IMG/VR virus record: IMGVR_UViG_3300044821_000131
Coordinates: 124,001-188,000 of that record
Direction: 5' to 3' (one strand)
Length of the DNA stretch: 64,000 bases
DNA from: a virus
The notes beneath the pieces were generated by a model. The model did not search any database, was not told the origin of the DNA, and saw nothing but the letters and a program-made list of their open reading frames with translations. The first letter of the stretch is position 1. Each line of letters opens with the position of its first letter. Both the position numbers and the translations under genes were made by a program. Positions 1 to 8,277 of this stretch are shown piece after piece.

Positions 1-4
1 GGAA

Positions 5-703
5 GTGAAGTGGGCGCTCATGCTACAGAATCCTGCGTCGTCTATGACTCGATATATGCTGGAGGCGTTGTTGTTAATACCCAGTCAATCGATCGAGGCG
101 GTATCCAGAATATCGGGTATTGATGTCGAGATCATCAACACTTACGAGCAGTTGTTCTTCAACGTTCGGGATCGTCTGAATGATCTGATATACATCAACA
201 AGATTGTGTACCCTGAGACCCGGCATCCGGAGGCCAAGCCGAGTTATTATCTCAATGCTCACCCGGGTCGTCTTATGTTAATCTCGGCCATGCAGCCTGA
301 CGGAGAGAACGTCGAGGCCATTCTCAACATCTACGGCACGCGTACGAATACAGACAAGCTGGCATACGAACTTTTGTCGAAGGCGGTTGAAAATCGTACC
401 CTCTCTGATGCTTATCGGTTGGTATCGTCCGGCGGTGCGAATCAGAGTCACAGTCCGGTATTGAATAGAGCCATGCAACTCTTGGTGGCGGCCAGGTCCA
501 ACCCGATGCTCACGAATGATACGAGCGATGCCATCGCGGGGCTGACGGCATTGGCCTTGAATCCAGGGCAGTCGGCGTTGGCCACGATCAAAGGCATTAC
601 GAACAATGATGCGTATGACGCGGCGTTGGCCCGTCAGACTGTGTCACGACAGGATTGGCTGAAGGTGCAGGAGGTGCAGAAACCCAATCCGTCCCGGAAT
701 TGA
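5..703 (+). CDS. hypothetical protein, possibly 5'-truncated
   Basis: Unrecognised 232-residue protein. The frame is open to the window edge and the first start is a GTG four bases in, so the true start may lie upstream. The N-terminal part is helical and includes the stretch SRISGIDVEIINTYEQLFFN, which could form a helix-turn-helix-like DNA-binding unit; the C-terminal third is Ala/Asn-rich and polar. It precedes head genes by about 10 nt, so a packaging or head role (for example small terminase) is possible but unproven. The portal gene expected before the protease is not seen in this window and probably lies further left. Confidence 0.6.
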   Translation: MKWALMLQNPASSMTRYMLEALLLIPSQSIEAVSRISGIDVEIINTYEQLFFNVRDRLNDLIYINKIVYPETRHPEAKPSYYLNAHPGRLMLISAMQPDGENVEAILNIYGTRTNTDKLAYELLSKAVENRTLSDAYRLVSSGGANQSHSPVLNRAMQLLVAARSNPMLTNDTSDAIAGLTALALNPGQSALATIKGITNNDAYDAALARQTVSRQDWLKVQEVQKPNPSRN

Positions 704-713
704 CTTGTGACGA

Positions 714-2189
714 GTGGCGGATGATTATAAACTCACTTTTATGAGACAGCAATTGATTACCTGGTTGATCGACGAAATCGCACCGGAGATTCGTAAAAAT
801 CGGGATCCCGAAGGCACAATCCTCAAGTTCGCCAACGAAAAGAATTTAGCCCCGGCCTTGGTGCAAAGCCTTGGGCAACTGTTCAACACAGCCAAGACCT
901 TGGCCTTCATGGAGAAGTCCGCCAATCGTGGGGCTTCATTTCCATTACTGGACGTGGACAAGATGGTGGAAAAATATACCGCCGTGCCTCATACGAAGTC
1001 GGCCTCCAAGAATCTGATGGCAGCAACCGAATCAGCGTACGATCACTTCGGCTTCGACACTCCGTCCAAATCCTTGGCTGCCTGTTTCAAGGATGTACCT
1101 GGGTTGAAAATCGAGGATGAGCAGGTGTACAGCGAGGAACCGGTTAAATCGGCCTCGTCTGATACTCGTCAGGCGTTGCGTTCTGAATCTGAGACGCGGC
1201 ATCTGATTGATACTCTAACTCAGGCCAAGGCAGATTTTGAACAGGACGCGCGCGAGTTGCTGATGAAGTCGGCGCAGCAGATCAAACAGGCCGGGCTGAG
1301 TTTCGAAAAGATTGAGCAAGACGCGCTCTGGGTACACGGCGATATAATCAAACCGGCTACGGCGTTGTTGGCGTCTTATTGCTCGGCGGAACACATCAAA
1401 GTGGCCCGGGCACGTGATGCCGGGGAAAATCGTTTGGTTCGGGACAACCTCGATCTCATTAAGAATTTGGAACTGGTGAGTGATTGTTTGTTTAAGATCG
1501 CGGCAACCGATGAGATGATGGCAGCAACCCGCAAGTTGCCAGACAGCGCGAACCCGGTAGACCCCGCTAAAGGCTACAAGTACGAGCGTTCGCCGGATCC
1601 GGAGGAAAGGGTGCGTCCGCTTGATTTACACCAGCCGCCTGACAAACCTCATAAATCCCCAAAAGCTGACCGACCAGAGTCGCGCTCGACTGGTCGATCT
1701 GGAGGACAAAAGAGCGCACCGGCGGCCGAAGACAAGGGCTATTTCGCTCATGTCGGAGGTGCCTTAAATGCTGCGGCCGCACCTTTGACCAACATCCCTA
1801 CTTTCCAGAAGAAGTTCAAAGAGATGCTCGGGCATGGTCGCAATTCGGATCAGCAGCATGTAGATACATCGTTCGAGGATGCAAAGCATCTGGCTGTTTT
1901 ACAGAACTTGTTGACGACAGATGACGTTCTGTCCGAAGCTGATCCGGAAGCTGTCGTAAACATGTACAACACTGTGCGTCGTGCGGCTCCATCTTTGGCT
2001 GGTGACACCAATGTGATGCGAGTGGCGTTGCGCAGTATGATACAGCACGACGGCGTTTCGCCGTTTGACTTGAAAGGTTTTCTTGACACGGAGCAGGCGG
2101 GACAGAAAAATGAATTGAATAGACGCATGTTGAATGATATGGATTATGGCAATGGCAGTGTCGAATCCAAACCGGCAAAACCACAGTAA
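714..2189 (+). CDS. hypothetical head-region protein
   Basis: 491 residues, starting at GTG ten bases after the previous stop; no strong Shine-Dalgarno is visible and an ATG ten codons in (741) is an alternative start. No known fold is recognised. The first half is helical and carries several copies of the motif hydrophobic-Lys-x-Ala (MEKSAN, HTKSAS, PVKSAS, LMKSAQ, FKIAAT) that recurs in the neighbouring head genes. A charged Pro/Ser/Arg-rich linker lies near residues 285-345, followed by a second helical domain. It is probably a virion or head-assembly component, judged from position and the shared motif only. Confidence 0.65.
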   Translation: MADDYKLTFMRQQLITWLIDEIAPEIRKNRDPEGTILKFANEKNLAPALVQSLGQLFNTAKTLAFMEKSANRGASFPLLDVDKMVEKYTAVPHTKSASKNLMAATESAYDHFGFDTPSKSLAACFKDVPGLKIEDEQVYSEEPVKSASSDTRQALRSESETRHLIDTLTQAKADFEQDARELLMKSAQQIKQAGLSFEKIEQDALWVHGDIIKPATALLASYCSAEHIKVARARDAGENRLVRDNLDLIKNLELVSDCLFKIAATDEMMAATRKLPDSANPVDPAKGYKYERSPDPEERVRPLDLHQPPDKPHKSPKADRPESRSTGRSGGQKSAPAAEDKGYFAHVGGALNAAAAPLTNIPTFQKKFKEMLGHGRNSDQQHVDTSFEDAKHLAVLQNLLTTDDVLSEADPEAVVNMYNTVRRAAPSLAGDTNVMRVALRSMIQHDGVSPFDLKGFLDTEQAGQKNELNRRMLNDMDYGNGSVESKPAKPQ

Positions 2190-2192
2190 ATT

Positions 2193-2492
2193 ATGCCCGA
2201 TGTAATAAAAACCGCAGTGGAAGTTCTAAACGATTTCTTGGCCAAGGCTCCGGAAGCCTGCAATCAACTGTGCGTCTACAAGGTGCCGGCGACGAAAGCG
2301 TTGCTGGATCACCCGACGATTCAGGTGGAAGTGGTTAGTGACACAAAATTCAAAGTAGGATTTTTGGGGCTGCTGAACGGCATTGTGGAGCCGCTTACCG
2401 GAAAACGCGTGGCCGCCATGATTGACAACGACAAGGTTGTTGGATTTGCCGAGTACAAAGTGCCGAAAACTGATAGTCAGCCTGAACCTTAA
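2193..2492 (+). CDS. small hypothetical protein in head cluster
   Basis: 99-residue protein starting three bases after the upstream stop and ending one base before the next start. It has a helical N-terminus followed by short alternating beta-type segments (IQVEVVSDTKFKVGFLGLL). No family recognised. Its place inside the head gene run suggests co-expression with capsid genes; no specific job can be assigned. Confidence 0.6.
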   Translation: MPDVIKTAVEVLNDFLAKAPEACNQLCVYKVPATKALLDHPTIQVEVVSDTKFKVGFLGLLNGIVEPLTGKRVAAMIDNDKVVGFAEYKVPKTDSQPEP

Positions 2493-2493
2493 A

Positions 2494-3117
2494 ATGAAAA
2501 TACGATCTTATATTGACAATAACAACGGGCGCTACCGGGTTCAAATTGAAACATTGGGCTTCACCGCGAACGAAGAAGAGAAACTTTTGGAGTTCGGTGA
2601 ACCGCAGATCGACATCGGCTCGACATTCAATGGATCGGCCTCGCGGCCTGGTGAGAACCCAACCATCGTCACCATCCTGCCTGTCGGAGCGGGCGCCGGG
2701 GCCACTGCTACCGCTACGGTTGACGATACTGGCGCCGTTGTGAGCGTGGTCATTACCAATGCTGGCGGCGGTTATACCAGCGGAGCGACCGCGGTAGTGA
2801 CCGGCGACGGTTCGGCCGCGACGTTGACTGTAACGGTGGATCCAAGTTTGCATACGGTTACGGGCATCGCGGTTAGTGCCGGCGGTTCCGGGTACAATCA
2901 AGTACCACTATCGGTTACATTCTCGTTTCCTCCCACACTGCGGCGCATTCGTGCGGATTTCCCGATCGTGCAGGTGTTTGATCTGAACGATACACCGGAA
3001 GCAGATGTGCGGGCTAAGGTATTTTCCGACACTATTACGTCACGGCTGATCGCGGCCAAGACTGGGCTGCTTTTGATGACCTCGAATTTTGAAGGTGAAA
3101 CTTTGACCACTGTTTAA
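2494..3117 (+). CDS. virion protein with GSGY-type beta repeats
   Basis: 207 residues from the ATG directly after the previous stop (MKIRSYIDN). A longer frame opens upstream, but it overlaps the preceding gene and lacks coding character. The centre (about residues 55-150) has two Gly-rich repeats ending in GGGYTSG and GGSGYNQ, separated by Ala/Thr/Val-rich strands. The same repeat family appears in the sheath gene at 11996 and the large protein at 33247. The flanking segments look globular (residues 1-50 and 150-207). Probably a virion surface or connector protein; the repeat looks like a shuffled beta domain with an adhesion or spacer role (inference). Confidence 0.65.
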   Translation: MKIRSYIDNNNGRYRVQIETLGFTANEEEKLLEFGEPQIDIGSTFNGSASRPGENPTIVTILPVGAGAGATATATVDDTGAVVSVVITNAGGGYTSGATAVVTGDGSAATLTVTVDPSLHTVTGIAVSAGGSGYNQVPLSVTFSFPPTLRRIRADFPIVQVFDLNDTPEADVRAKVFSDTITSRLIAAKTGLLLMTSNFEGETLTTV

Positions 3118-3118
3118 A

Positions 3119-4090
3119 ATGTCGCAAGTTCTTAACAATCCACAAGTTCAAGCGGCCACGGCTGGTATCCGCCCGTATTTGATTCCGGCGGCTGTGGGCG
3201 CTGGCATAGGTGGACCACTGATGGCCTACTTCGCGGCTAAGAACCATATCGAAGGCGAGGATCCGAGAATGCGCCGTCATCGAATTCTTCGGAATGCCCT
3301 CTTGGGCTTAACTCTCGGCGGTGCAGCCGGTGGGGGCATCCCGGCGGGTCTGCGTACGATAACGGACCCAGCTCGGGCCATGACTGGGTTTCATCCGATA
3401 GACTCGGCCGCAAATAAAGTCGTACGCAATTGGCTGCCTTCGACAGTTGGTGGTGTTGGCGGCGTGTTGGGGTTGAAACGCCTGGGTCGTAATCGCACGG
3501 AGGCTGCGGACACAATTCATCAAACTCTTGGTTATGAACGTGCGCAGCCTACAGAAGGTGGAAGAGGCTTTCGTCAGCCGTTAAACGAAGTAGAGACTCG
3601 AGACTCATTACTGATGCGCGCCATGGACCCGAAGTCACAGCCTGATGTCATTGGTGGGCTGGCTGCGAAATTGCGACGTGGCGCCGGCAGTGGACCTTGG
3701 CAAGCACGCGAACTTCTCGGTGAGGCCGGCATTCATAATTTCAAACCTATCCACGAGATGCCTTTGTTTACTCCTGAGCAAGGTAGCACTGCGGATTCTT
3801 CGATCGAAGCAATGCGCGGTCTCAAGGCGCATCTTGGTAGTCTCGGGCCAATCAGTCGTTTGATGTCCCGCTTGGTGCCGCATGAATTGCCGGCGATCAA
3901 CGAGGCGGTACAGAATCGGCTCAGTCCTTATCGCGCCGCGGAGTTGTACTCGAAGTACATCAGGCCCAGCGTTTCAAATTCGGTATTGAAGACTGAGGGA
4001 CCACATTGGGGTGTGCCTTGGATTGTTGGAGGTGTCGGTGCCAGCATGCTGGGCGCCAACTATCTTCAAAATAAGTTGGAGGGTAACTGA
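3119..4090 (+). CDS. Gly-rich hypothetical protein with hydrophobic segments
   Basis: 323 residues. Two hydrophobic, glycine-rich stretches near the N-terminus (VGAGIGGPLMAYFAA and LLGLTLGGAAGGGIPAG), a further Gly-rich segment near residue 110 and another near the C-terminus (WGVPWIVGGVGASMLGANYL) could insert into a membrane or pack as glycine-zipper helices. The middle is charged and soluble. It resembles in style the product at 9411, which also ends in Gly/Ala hydrophobic repeats. No family recognised. Its place just before the protease suggests a head or ejected internal protein (inference). Confidence 0.6.
   Translation: MSQVLNNPQVQAATAGIRPYLIPAAVGAGIGGPLMAYFAAKNHIEGEDPRMRRHRILRNALLGLTLGGAAGGGIPAGLRTITDPARAMTGFHPIDSAANKVVRNWLPSTVGGVGGVLGLKRLGRNRTEAADTIHQTLGYERAQPTEGGRGFRQPLNEVETRDSLLMRAMDPKSQPDVIGGLAAKLRRGAGSGPWQARELLGEAGIHNFKPIHEMPLFTPEQGSTADSSIEAMRGLKAHLGSLGPISRLMSRLVPHELPAINEAVQNRLSPYRAAELYSKYIRPSVSNSVLKTEGPHWGVPWIVGGVGASMLGANYLQNKLEGN
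4078..4083 (+). promoter_or_regulatory. strong Shine-Dalgarno for a TTG start
   Basis: GGAGGG lies seven bases before TTG at 4091, immediately after the upstream TGA stop. No in-frame ATG lies nearby, and the strong site decides the choice of the rare TTG start for the protease gene. Confidence 0.6.
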
Positions 4091-5587
4091 TTGAATAAAA
4101 TCATCTATACGGGGGACCAAGATCCGCTGCTTGCAGCTTTGGACGGAGTTGTTGCTACGTACTTCGACAATGATCACAGCATCAAGTCGGCGTCATCGAG
4201 TGCATTCTCAAAGAAGCTGATCGCGGATCACATACCGGATGACAAACATTTCGGCGTACATTACGTGGCCCTCGGAGCCAGTGAATACTTTGGTCCAAAT
4301 CGAAACGGGGACTGGTGGAACGAGCCCAGTCTCAAACACGAAGGTGATGATTACGGCATGCACACCTTTGTTAAGCATGGTCATTATTTTCGCGAGCATC
4401 GTAACCGAGATCCGAAGCAAGCTATTGGATCCATTCGCGCTGCGGCTTACAATCCTGAAATGCATCGTGGCGAGTTGATCATCTGGGGAGACAAGGATAA
4501 GGCCGAGAAAGAATATCGAGAGGCCAAGGCCGGAAAGAATCTCGATGGCAGCATGAGTGCCCGTGTAGCGGGGGATGTATGCTCAATTTGCAATCACTTC
4601 GCTTCGAAGAGCAAAGATTATTGCGTACATGCCAAAGAACACATGACGCAGTGGTGGCCGAAGAAATCGAAGTTCGTTTACGTTGATAACGTGAAGCCGA
4701 AGTTTTTTGATTTCAGCGCGGTGGAGAATCGTGCCGACCGCATCGCCAGGCATCTGGAAATTATGTTCCATCCTGATGACATGAAGAAGGCCGCGTCCTA
4801 TAACGGTTTTCTTTTCAGCGACGTCCAAGCGGCACACGCCGGGATAGTGCTGCCAGATTCCTTGCGTGTCGGTTGCTACTCCCCGGATAACCAAGCTTGG
4901 TTGGAGAAGTTGAGTTCCGTTGAGGCTTATATCGGTCACATTCGAACAGACCCGGATACTGTGGCCAAGGACTCGCGTTACGAATTTTTCAAACAGGCCG
5001 CCACTTATGCTTTCGATGAGTCTGAATTTACGGAACAACAACTCGATGCTCTGCGTAAAGTTGAACCGTCGGTCTTGTTCGGCTACTTGGCGAAGCGCGC
5101 CGCCGTTCTTCCATTTCTTCCGTTCTTCGCCTACTCCACCAATCAAACGTTGAAGCTGGCGTCAGAGGACCCTGCGTACAATTACGCCAAGAAGAATCTG
5201 TTGACCACTTTGTTTCAGGATGCAGCTTCGGCGCCAGCGGATGCAGAAATCGAGCAGATGTTCACGCCGGCCTCGTCGATAAAAGTAGCGGCGTGTCCGA
5301 TTGATGACGCGACTGAAAAACTTTTGGAAAAGGTTTGCGCGGACAACACGATTGAAGTTGGTGTTGTCCGAAATAGAATTTTGCAACTGTGCGCGAAAGG
5401 ACAGCCTGTGCAACAGCAGGAAAAGTCGGCCGCGGAATTCACCGTGGATCAAATCAACAAAGCGAAAGTTGTTGCAAAAGCCTATGCTTTCTTTAAGATT
5501 GCCTTCTGTAACGCGGTTGTGGAAAAACGCGGTGAAGAAAGTATTGACGACGCAGCACTTTTACTCATAAACTCTCAACACAATTAA
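4091..5587 (+). CDS. putative prohead maturation protease
   Basis: 498 residues. The segment at 95-160 matches the pattern of phage prohead serine proteases of the S78/U35 type: a His in a charged loop before an IG dipeptide (H103 in REHRNRDPKQAIG), then strand pairs ending in a Ser in a small-residue context (S154 or S156 in DGSMSARV). Directly after it a Cys/His cluster (C164, C167, H169, C178, H180) could bind zinc, an unusual addition. The C-terminal 250 residues are helical and carry several hydrophobic-Lys-x-Ala motifs, perhaps self-cleavage sites. Position before a scaffold-like gene and the capsid gene agrees. Known of the family: cleaves scaffold and capsid precursors inside the prohead. 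Catalytic residues are inferred by pattern only. Confidence 0.6.
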   Translation: MNKIIYTGDQDPLLAALDGVVATYFDNDHSIKSASSSAFSKKLIADHIPDDKHFGVHYVALGASEYFGPNRNGDWWNEPSLKHEGDDYGMHTFVKHGHYFREHRNRDPKQAIGSIRAAAYNPEMHRGELIIWGDKDKAEKEYREAKAGKNLDGSMSARVAGDVCSICNHFASKSKDYCVHAKEHMTQWWPKKSKFVYVDNVKPKFFDFSAVENRADRIARHLEIMFHPDDMKKAASYNGFLFSDVQAAHAGIVLPDSLRVGCYSPDNQAWLEKLSSVEAYIGHIRTDPDTVAKDSRYEFFKQAATYAFDESEFTEQQLDALRKVEPSVLFGYLAKRAAVLPFLPFFAYSTNQTLKLASEDPAYNYAKKNLLTTLFQDAASAPADAEIEQMFTPASSIKVAACPIDDATEKLLEKVCADNTIEVGVVRNRILQLCAKGQPVQQQEKSAAEFTVDQINKAKVVAKAYAFFKIAFCNAVVEKRGEESIDDAALLLINSQHN

Positions 5588-5594
5588 ATAAATT

Positions 5595-7046
5595 ATGGCC
5601 GTACGAACTTACTCTCAATTGTTGCAGACACTCAATACTCGAGCGGATGCACTCAAACAGGCATCAACCAAATCCGCCGCGGGCGACACCCCGACCGAAA
5701 AAGATCTGCGCGAGAAGGGTACCGTAGAGGTGCCTAAAGATCCGCAGGCCCAGCCGTCCGCGGAACTTCTGCCCGAACGTCCGACAAACACTGAGGTCAC
5801 GCCCGTGCTGTCGGTCGCGCCAGCCAAAGTTGTGGACGGACCGGAAAAACCGGCCAACGCGCTTCTGGCCCAAGCCAAAAAAGTCGCGGGTGCCATCAAC
5901 AGTCTGCGCAACACCAAAGTTGCAGCTCGCGACACTGGTAAAATTTCTCCTGGCCTGGTGAGTGACACCGCGAGTGAAAACAAGAACACCACCGCCCCAA
6001 TCCCCGGATCCACCAGCGATAAGGGTCCTGCCAAAAAGCAGAATCCTGACCCGGTGACGAAGGCCGCCGGCATACCGGAAGTCACGGACGCCACTAACAA
6101 GGGTACCGAACTACCGAAGGGTGATAGCAAAGGCGCGTTGCCTAAACCGGTGGAGAATGAGAACACCACCAAGGTGAACGAACAGAAAGCTCCCGCCGCC
6201 GAAGGTGCCAAAGGCGCTGAAAAGGAAGCCGCATGCGCGTCCGGCTGCACCTGCCCGAAATGCACGGCCAAAATGGCTGCGGCTCTGGAGTTTACACCGG
6301 AATTTCATTACAAGCTGGCCAGTTTGATCTTGGCCACCGATGAAGGTCAACGGTTTGCCCAGCAGATCATTGAGCAGGCCCACGGCGCAGCGGAAGCTGA
6401 AGATATCATCAAGGCTGCGGCCTTCATGGAAGAGGAAAGTGCTCGCCTGCAGGAACTTGAGGCCCAAGGTGCTTTTGCGGCGGAAGAGATGTGGAAAGCC
6501 GCTTCGGAAGAAGAGCGTGTGGCCATTATCAAGTTGGCCAACATTCATGCTTTGGCCAAGGCCGGTTTGAAGACCGACTTTGAGAAGCAGGCTTACGACG
6601 ACGGTGCCGCTGCCGGTGCTGGTATGGCCGACGCTGGTGTTTTGGGTGGTGCCGCTGCTGGTGGGGCTCCTGGTGCGCCTGGTGAAGCTGGTGCCGTTCC
6701 TCCGCCTCCTGGTGCCGAAGCCGGTGCCGCCGGTGCGGATAGCATTTCCGACGAAGACATCGTCGCGGTATTGGAAGAACTCGTGCAGTCCGGAAAAATC
6801 AAGCCGGAAGAGGCACAAGCCATCTTGGAAGCCTTGCAGCAAGGTGGAGGTGGTGAAGCTGGTGCTGACGCGGGTGCGGCTGGTCCCGCTGGTGCAGGTC
6901 CTGCCGGTGCTGATGCTGGTGGCCCTCCGCCGGACGACTCTAACAAATCTCCGGAGGACAAGGAAGCCTCGGCTGTGGTCAAATCCGCGTCGAGCGTTGT
7001 TGACAGCATTATAGCGGCAATGGCCAAGACGGATGCCAAGAAATAA
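5595..7046 (+). CDS. putative scaffold / internal head protein
   Basis: 483 residues of low complexity: a Lys/Pro/Glu/Thr-rich first half, a Cys knuckle C214-x3-C218-x-C220-x2-C223 that may bind zinc, a helical acidic block (about 235-335), and an Ala/Gly-rich tail with an embedded helix (about 375-410). Such charged, disordered composition next to a protease and capsid gene is typical of scaffold or core proteins. Hydrophobic-Lys-x-Ala motifs are dense (LKQAS, TKSAA, TKVAA, VTKAA, IIKAA, MWKAA, VVKSA). The role is inferred from position and composition; no homolog could be checked. Confidence 0.6.
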   Translation: MAVRTYSQLLQTLNTRADALKQASTKSAAGDTPTEKDLREKGTVEVPKDPQAQPSAELLPERPTNTEVTPVLSVAPAKVVDGPEKPANALLAQAKKVAGAINSLRNTKVAARDTGKISPGLVSDTASENKNTTAPIPGSTSDKGPAKKQNPDPVTKAAGIPEVTDATNKGTELPKGDSKGALPKPVENENTTKVNEQKAPAAEGAKGAEKEAACASGCTCPKCTAKMAAALEFTPEFHYKLASLILATDEGQRFAQQIIEQAHGAAEAEDIIKAAAFMEEESARLQELEAQGAFAAEEMWKAASEEERVAIIKLANIHALAKAGLKTDFEKQAYDDGAAAGAGMADAGVLGGAAAGGAPGAPGEAGAVPPPPGAEAGAAGADSISDEDIVAVLEELVQSGKIKPEEAQAILEALQQGGGGEAGADAGAAGPAGAGPAGADAGGPPPDDSNKSPEDKEASAVVKSASSVVDSIIAAMAKTDAKK

Positions 7047-7091
7047 TGGCCTTGTCGCAGCGGTCAAGTGATCGCAGTACGGATTGAATCT

Positions 7092-7523
7092 ATGGCAATC
7101 GAAGAGAGAAATTTGATTCCGGTCCTCGATGAAGTTCTGAGCTTCATGGAGGACTCTCTTTCTGAATATTCTCGATCTCAAGCCCAGATTGACCTGCTTC
7201 AAAATAAGATCGCCCAACATGACCGTGTAGTCTTGGAGAAGGTGGCTGAGTTCAAAAAACATGCCTTCGATGGCGATAAGCTCAAAAATACTCTCAACAA
7301 CATGGTACAGATGCGGCTGTTGTCACCTCATGACAGCGCAAAAATTGCAAGCAAGGTCGACAATGATCCAAATGCTATTTTCGAGCTGTTGACAAAGATG
7401 GCTGAGGCTATGATCGCTCCAAGCGAAGGTAGCGAGCTGATAGAGGATAAGGATTTCGTACTGGACGACCCCGATGGTTGGGACGACATGGCAGAAGGCA
7501 AGGCGGTAAGGGTGCGCCCGTAA
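7092..7523 (+). CDS. small helical head-region protein
   Basis: 143 residues from ATG (MAIEERNLIPVLDEV); a GTG at 7068 would add eight residues and cannot be excluded. The first 60 residues are amphipathic and coiled-coil-like, the C-terminus is acidic (DDPDGWDDMAEG). Motifs LEKVAE, AKIASK and LTKMAE match the recurrent pattern of the head genes. Lies between the scaffold candidate and the promoter of the decoration/capsid pair. Possibly a small scaffold or core component; unrecognised. Confidence 0.55.
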   Translation: MAIEERNLIPVLDEVLSFMEDSLSEYSRSQAQIDLLQNKIAQHDRVVLEKVAEFKKHAFDGDKLKNTLNNMVQMRLLSPHDSAKIASKVDNDPNAIFELLTKMAEAMIAPSEGSELIEDKDFVLDDPDGWDDMAEGKAVRVRP

Positions 7524-7530
7524 TTTTTGG

Positions 7531-7558
7531 TTGCATCACGGCTTAGATGCTTTATACT
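7531..7558 (+). promoter_or_regulatory. sigma-70-like promoter before decoration/capsid genes
   Basis: TTGCAT (7531-7536) and TATACT (7553-7558) with a 16-base spacer, close to the bacterial -35/-10 consensus, in the largest gap of the head region. Transcription would start near 7565 and read the decoration and capsid genes, which need high expression. Confidence 0.55.
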
Positions 7559-7609
7559 TTGTAGGTAATTCAATTTCTCTTGTAGCCAAGTAGGCCAAGA
7601 GAGTCAGAG

Positions 7610-7632
7610 GTAGTCCGACTGTTTCGGATTAC
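7610..7632 (+). promoter_or_regulatory. hairpin in 5' untranslated leader
   Basis: Nine-base-pair stem (7610-7618 with 7624-7632, one G-U pair) and a five-base loop, upstream of the GGAG ribosome site at 7648-7651. It is not followed by a U-tract, so it is not a terminator; it may stabilise the abundant mRNA or tune translation. Confidence 0.4.
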
Positions 7633-7659
7633 TACAGTAAACACAGTGGAGCAAATTAT

Positions 7660-8241
7660 ATGACCTACGGTACATATTCACGTACGGCACCGCGCGTTAA
7701 CATCCTCAGAGGTTACTGGGGTAACGAGCCGTTCAGCCGCACGTACTCCGCTCCAGTTACCGCTGGTGTAACCATCCTGTCCGGCCAAGTCATCTCTCTG
7801 AGCGCAGGCGCTTGGGTTTTGGGTTGTGCTGCGGGTCTTGAACCGTTTATCGCGTTTCATGACTCGACCGACACGGATGTTCAATCCGCGGGACTACTCC
7901 TCGGGCTCTCATGCGCCGGGCAGTTCGAAATCGAAACCCCATGGTTCGACAATACCGTGGTGTACAACGAAAGCTCGTTCCTCATCGCCGCATCTGGTGG
8001 TTCGTCCACCGCCAACGTGTCGCCGGGAACCGCAGCTCTCGGTGCCATCACCTTGGGTGTTGCCAGCGCCAACGCGGACGTCATCGGCTATGCAGCCGCG
8101 GGCGGTCGCCAGAACGCCACAGCCATCAACAGTCAATCAGGCTTCATCGAAAACTCGGCGGGAGGCGTCTCCAATCCGAATTCGATCTACCTGTTGCGCT
8201 TCAGGACGCAGTGGTTCCCCCACGCGGAATACTCGACCTAA
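7660..8241 (+). CDS. putative head decoration protein
   Basis: 193 residues, Gly/Ala/Ser/Thr-rich and beta in character, with almost no lysine. GGAG lies eight bases upstream of ATG. The pattern of a short protein directly before the major capsid gene, with segments like VTAGVTILSGQVISL, is that of capsid decoration (head-stabilising) proteins, which bind the outer lattice as trimers. It shares the promoter at 7531 with the capsid gene and lacks the Lys-x-Ala motif of the internal head proteins, consistent with an external location. Alternative: another small structural protein. Confidence 0.55.
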   Translation: MTYGTYSRTAPRVNILRGYWGNEPFSRTYSAPVTAGVTILSGQVISLSAGAWVLGCAAGLEPFIAFHDSTDTDVQSAGLLLGLSCAGQFEIETPWFDNTVVYNESSFLIAASGGSSTANVSPGTAALGAITLGVASANADVIGYAAAGGRQNATAINSQSGFIENSAGGVSNPNSIYLLRFRTQWFPHAEYST

Positions 8242-8277
8242 ACCTGACGCTTACCCAAAGAAAGGAAATATACTGTT

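Noticed and set aside
6111-7262. Minus-strand frame of 383 residues over the scaffold candidate
   Set aside because: It arises from the high G+C at codon third positions in the Ala/Gly-rich plus-strand gene; no start signal.
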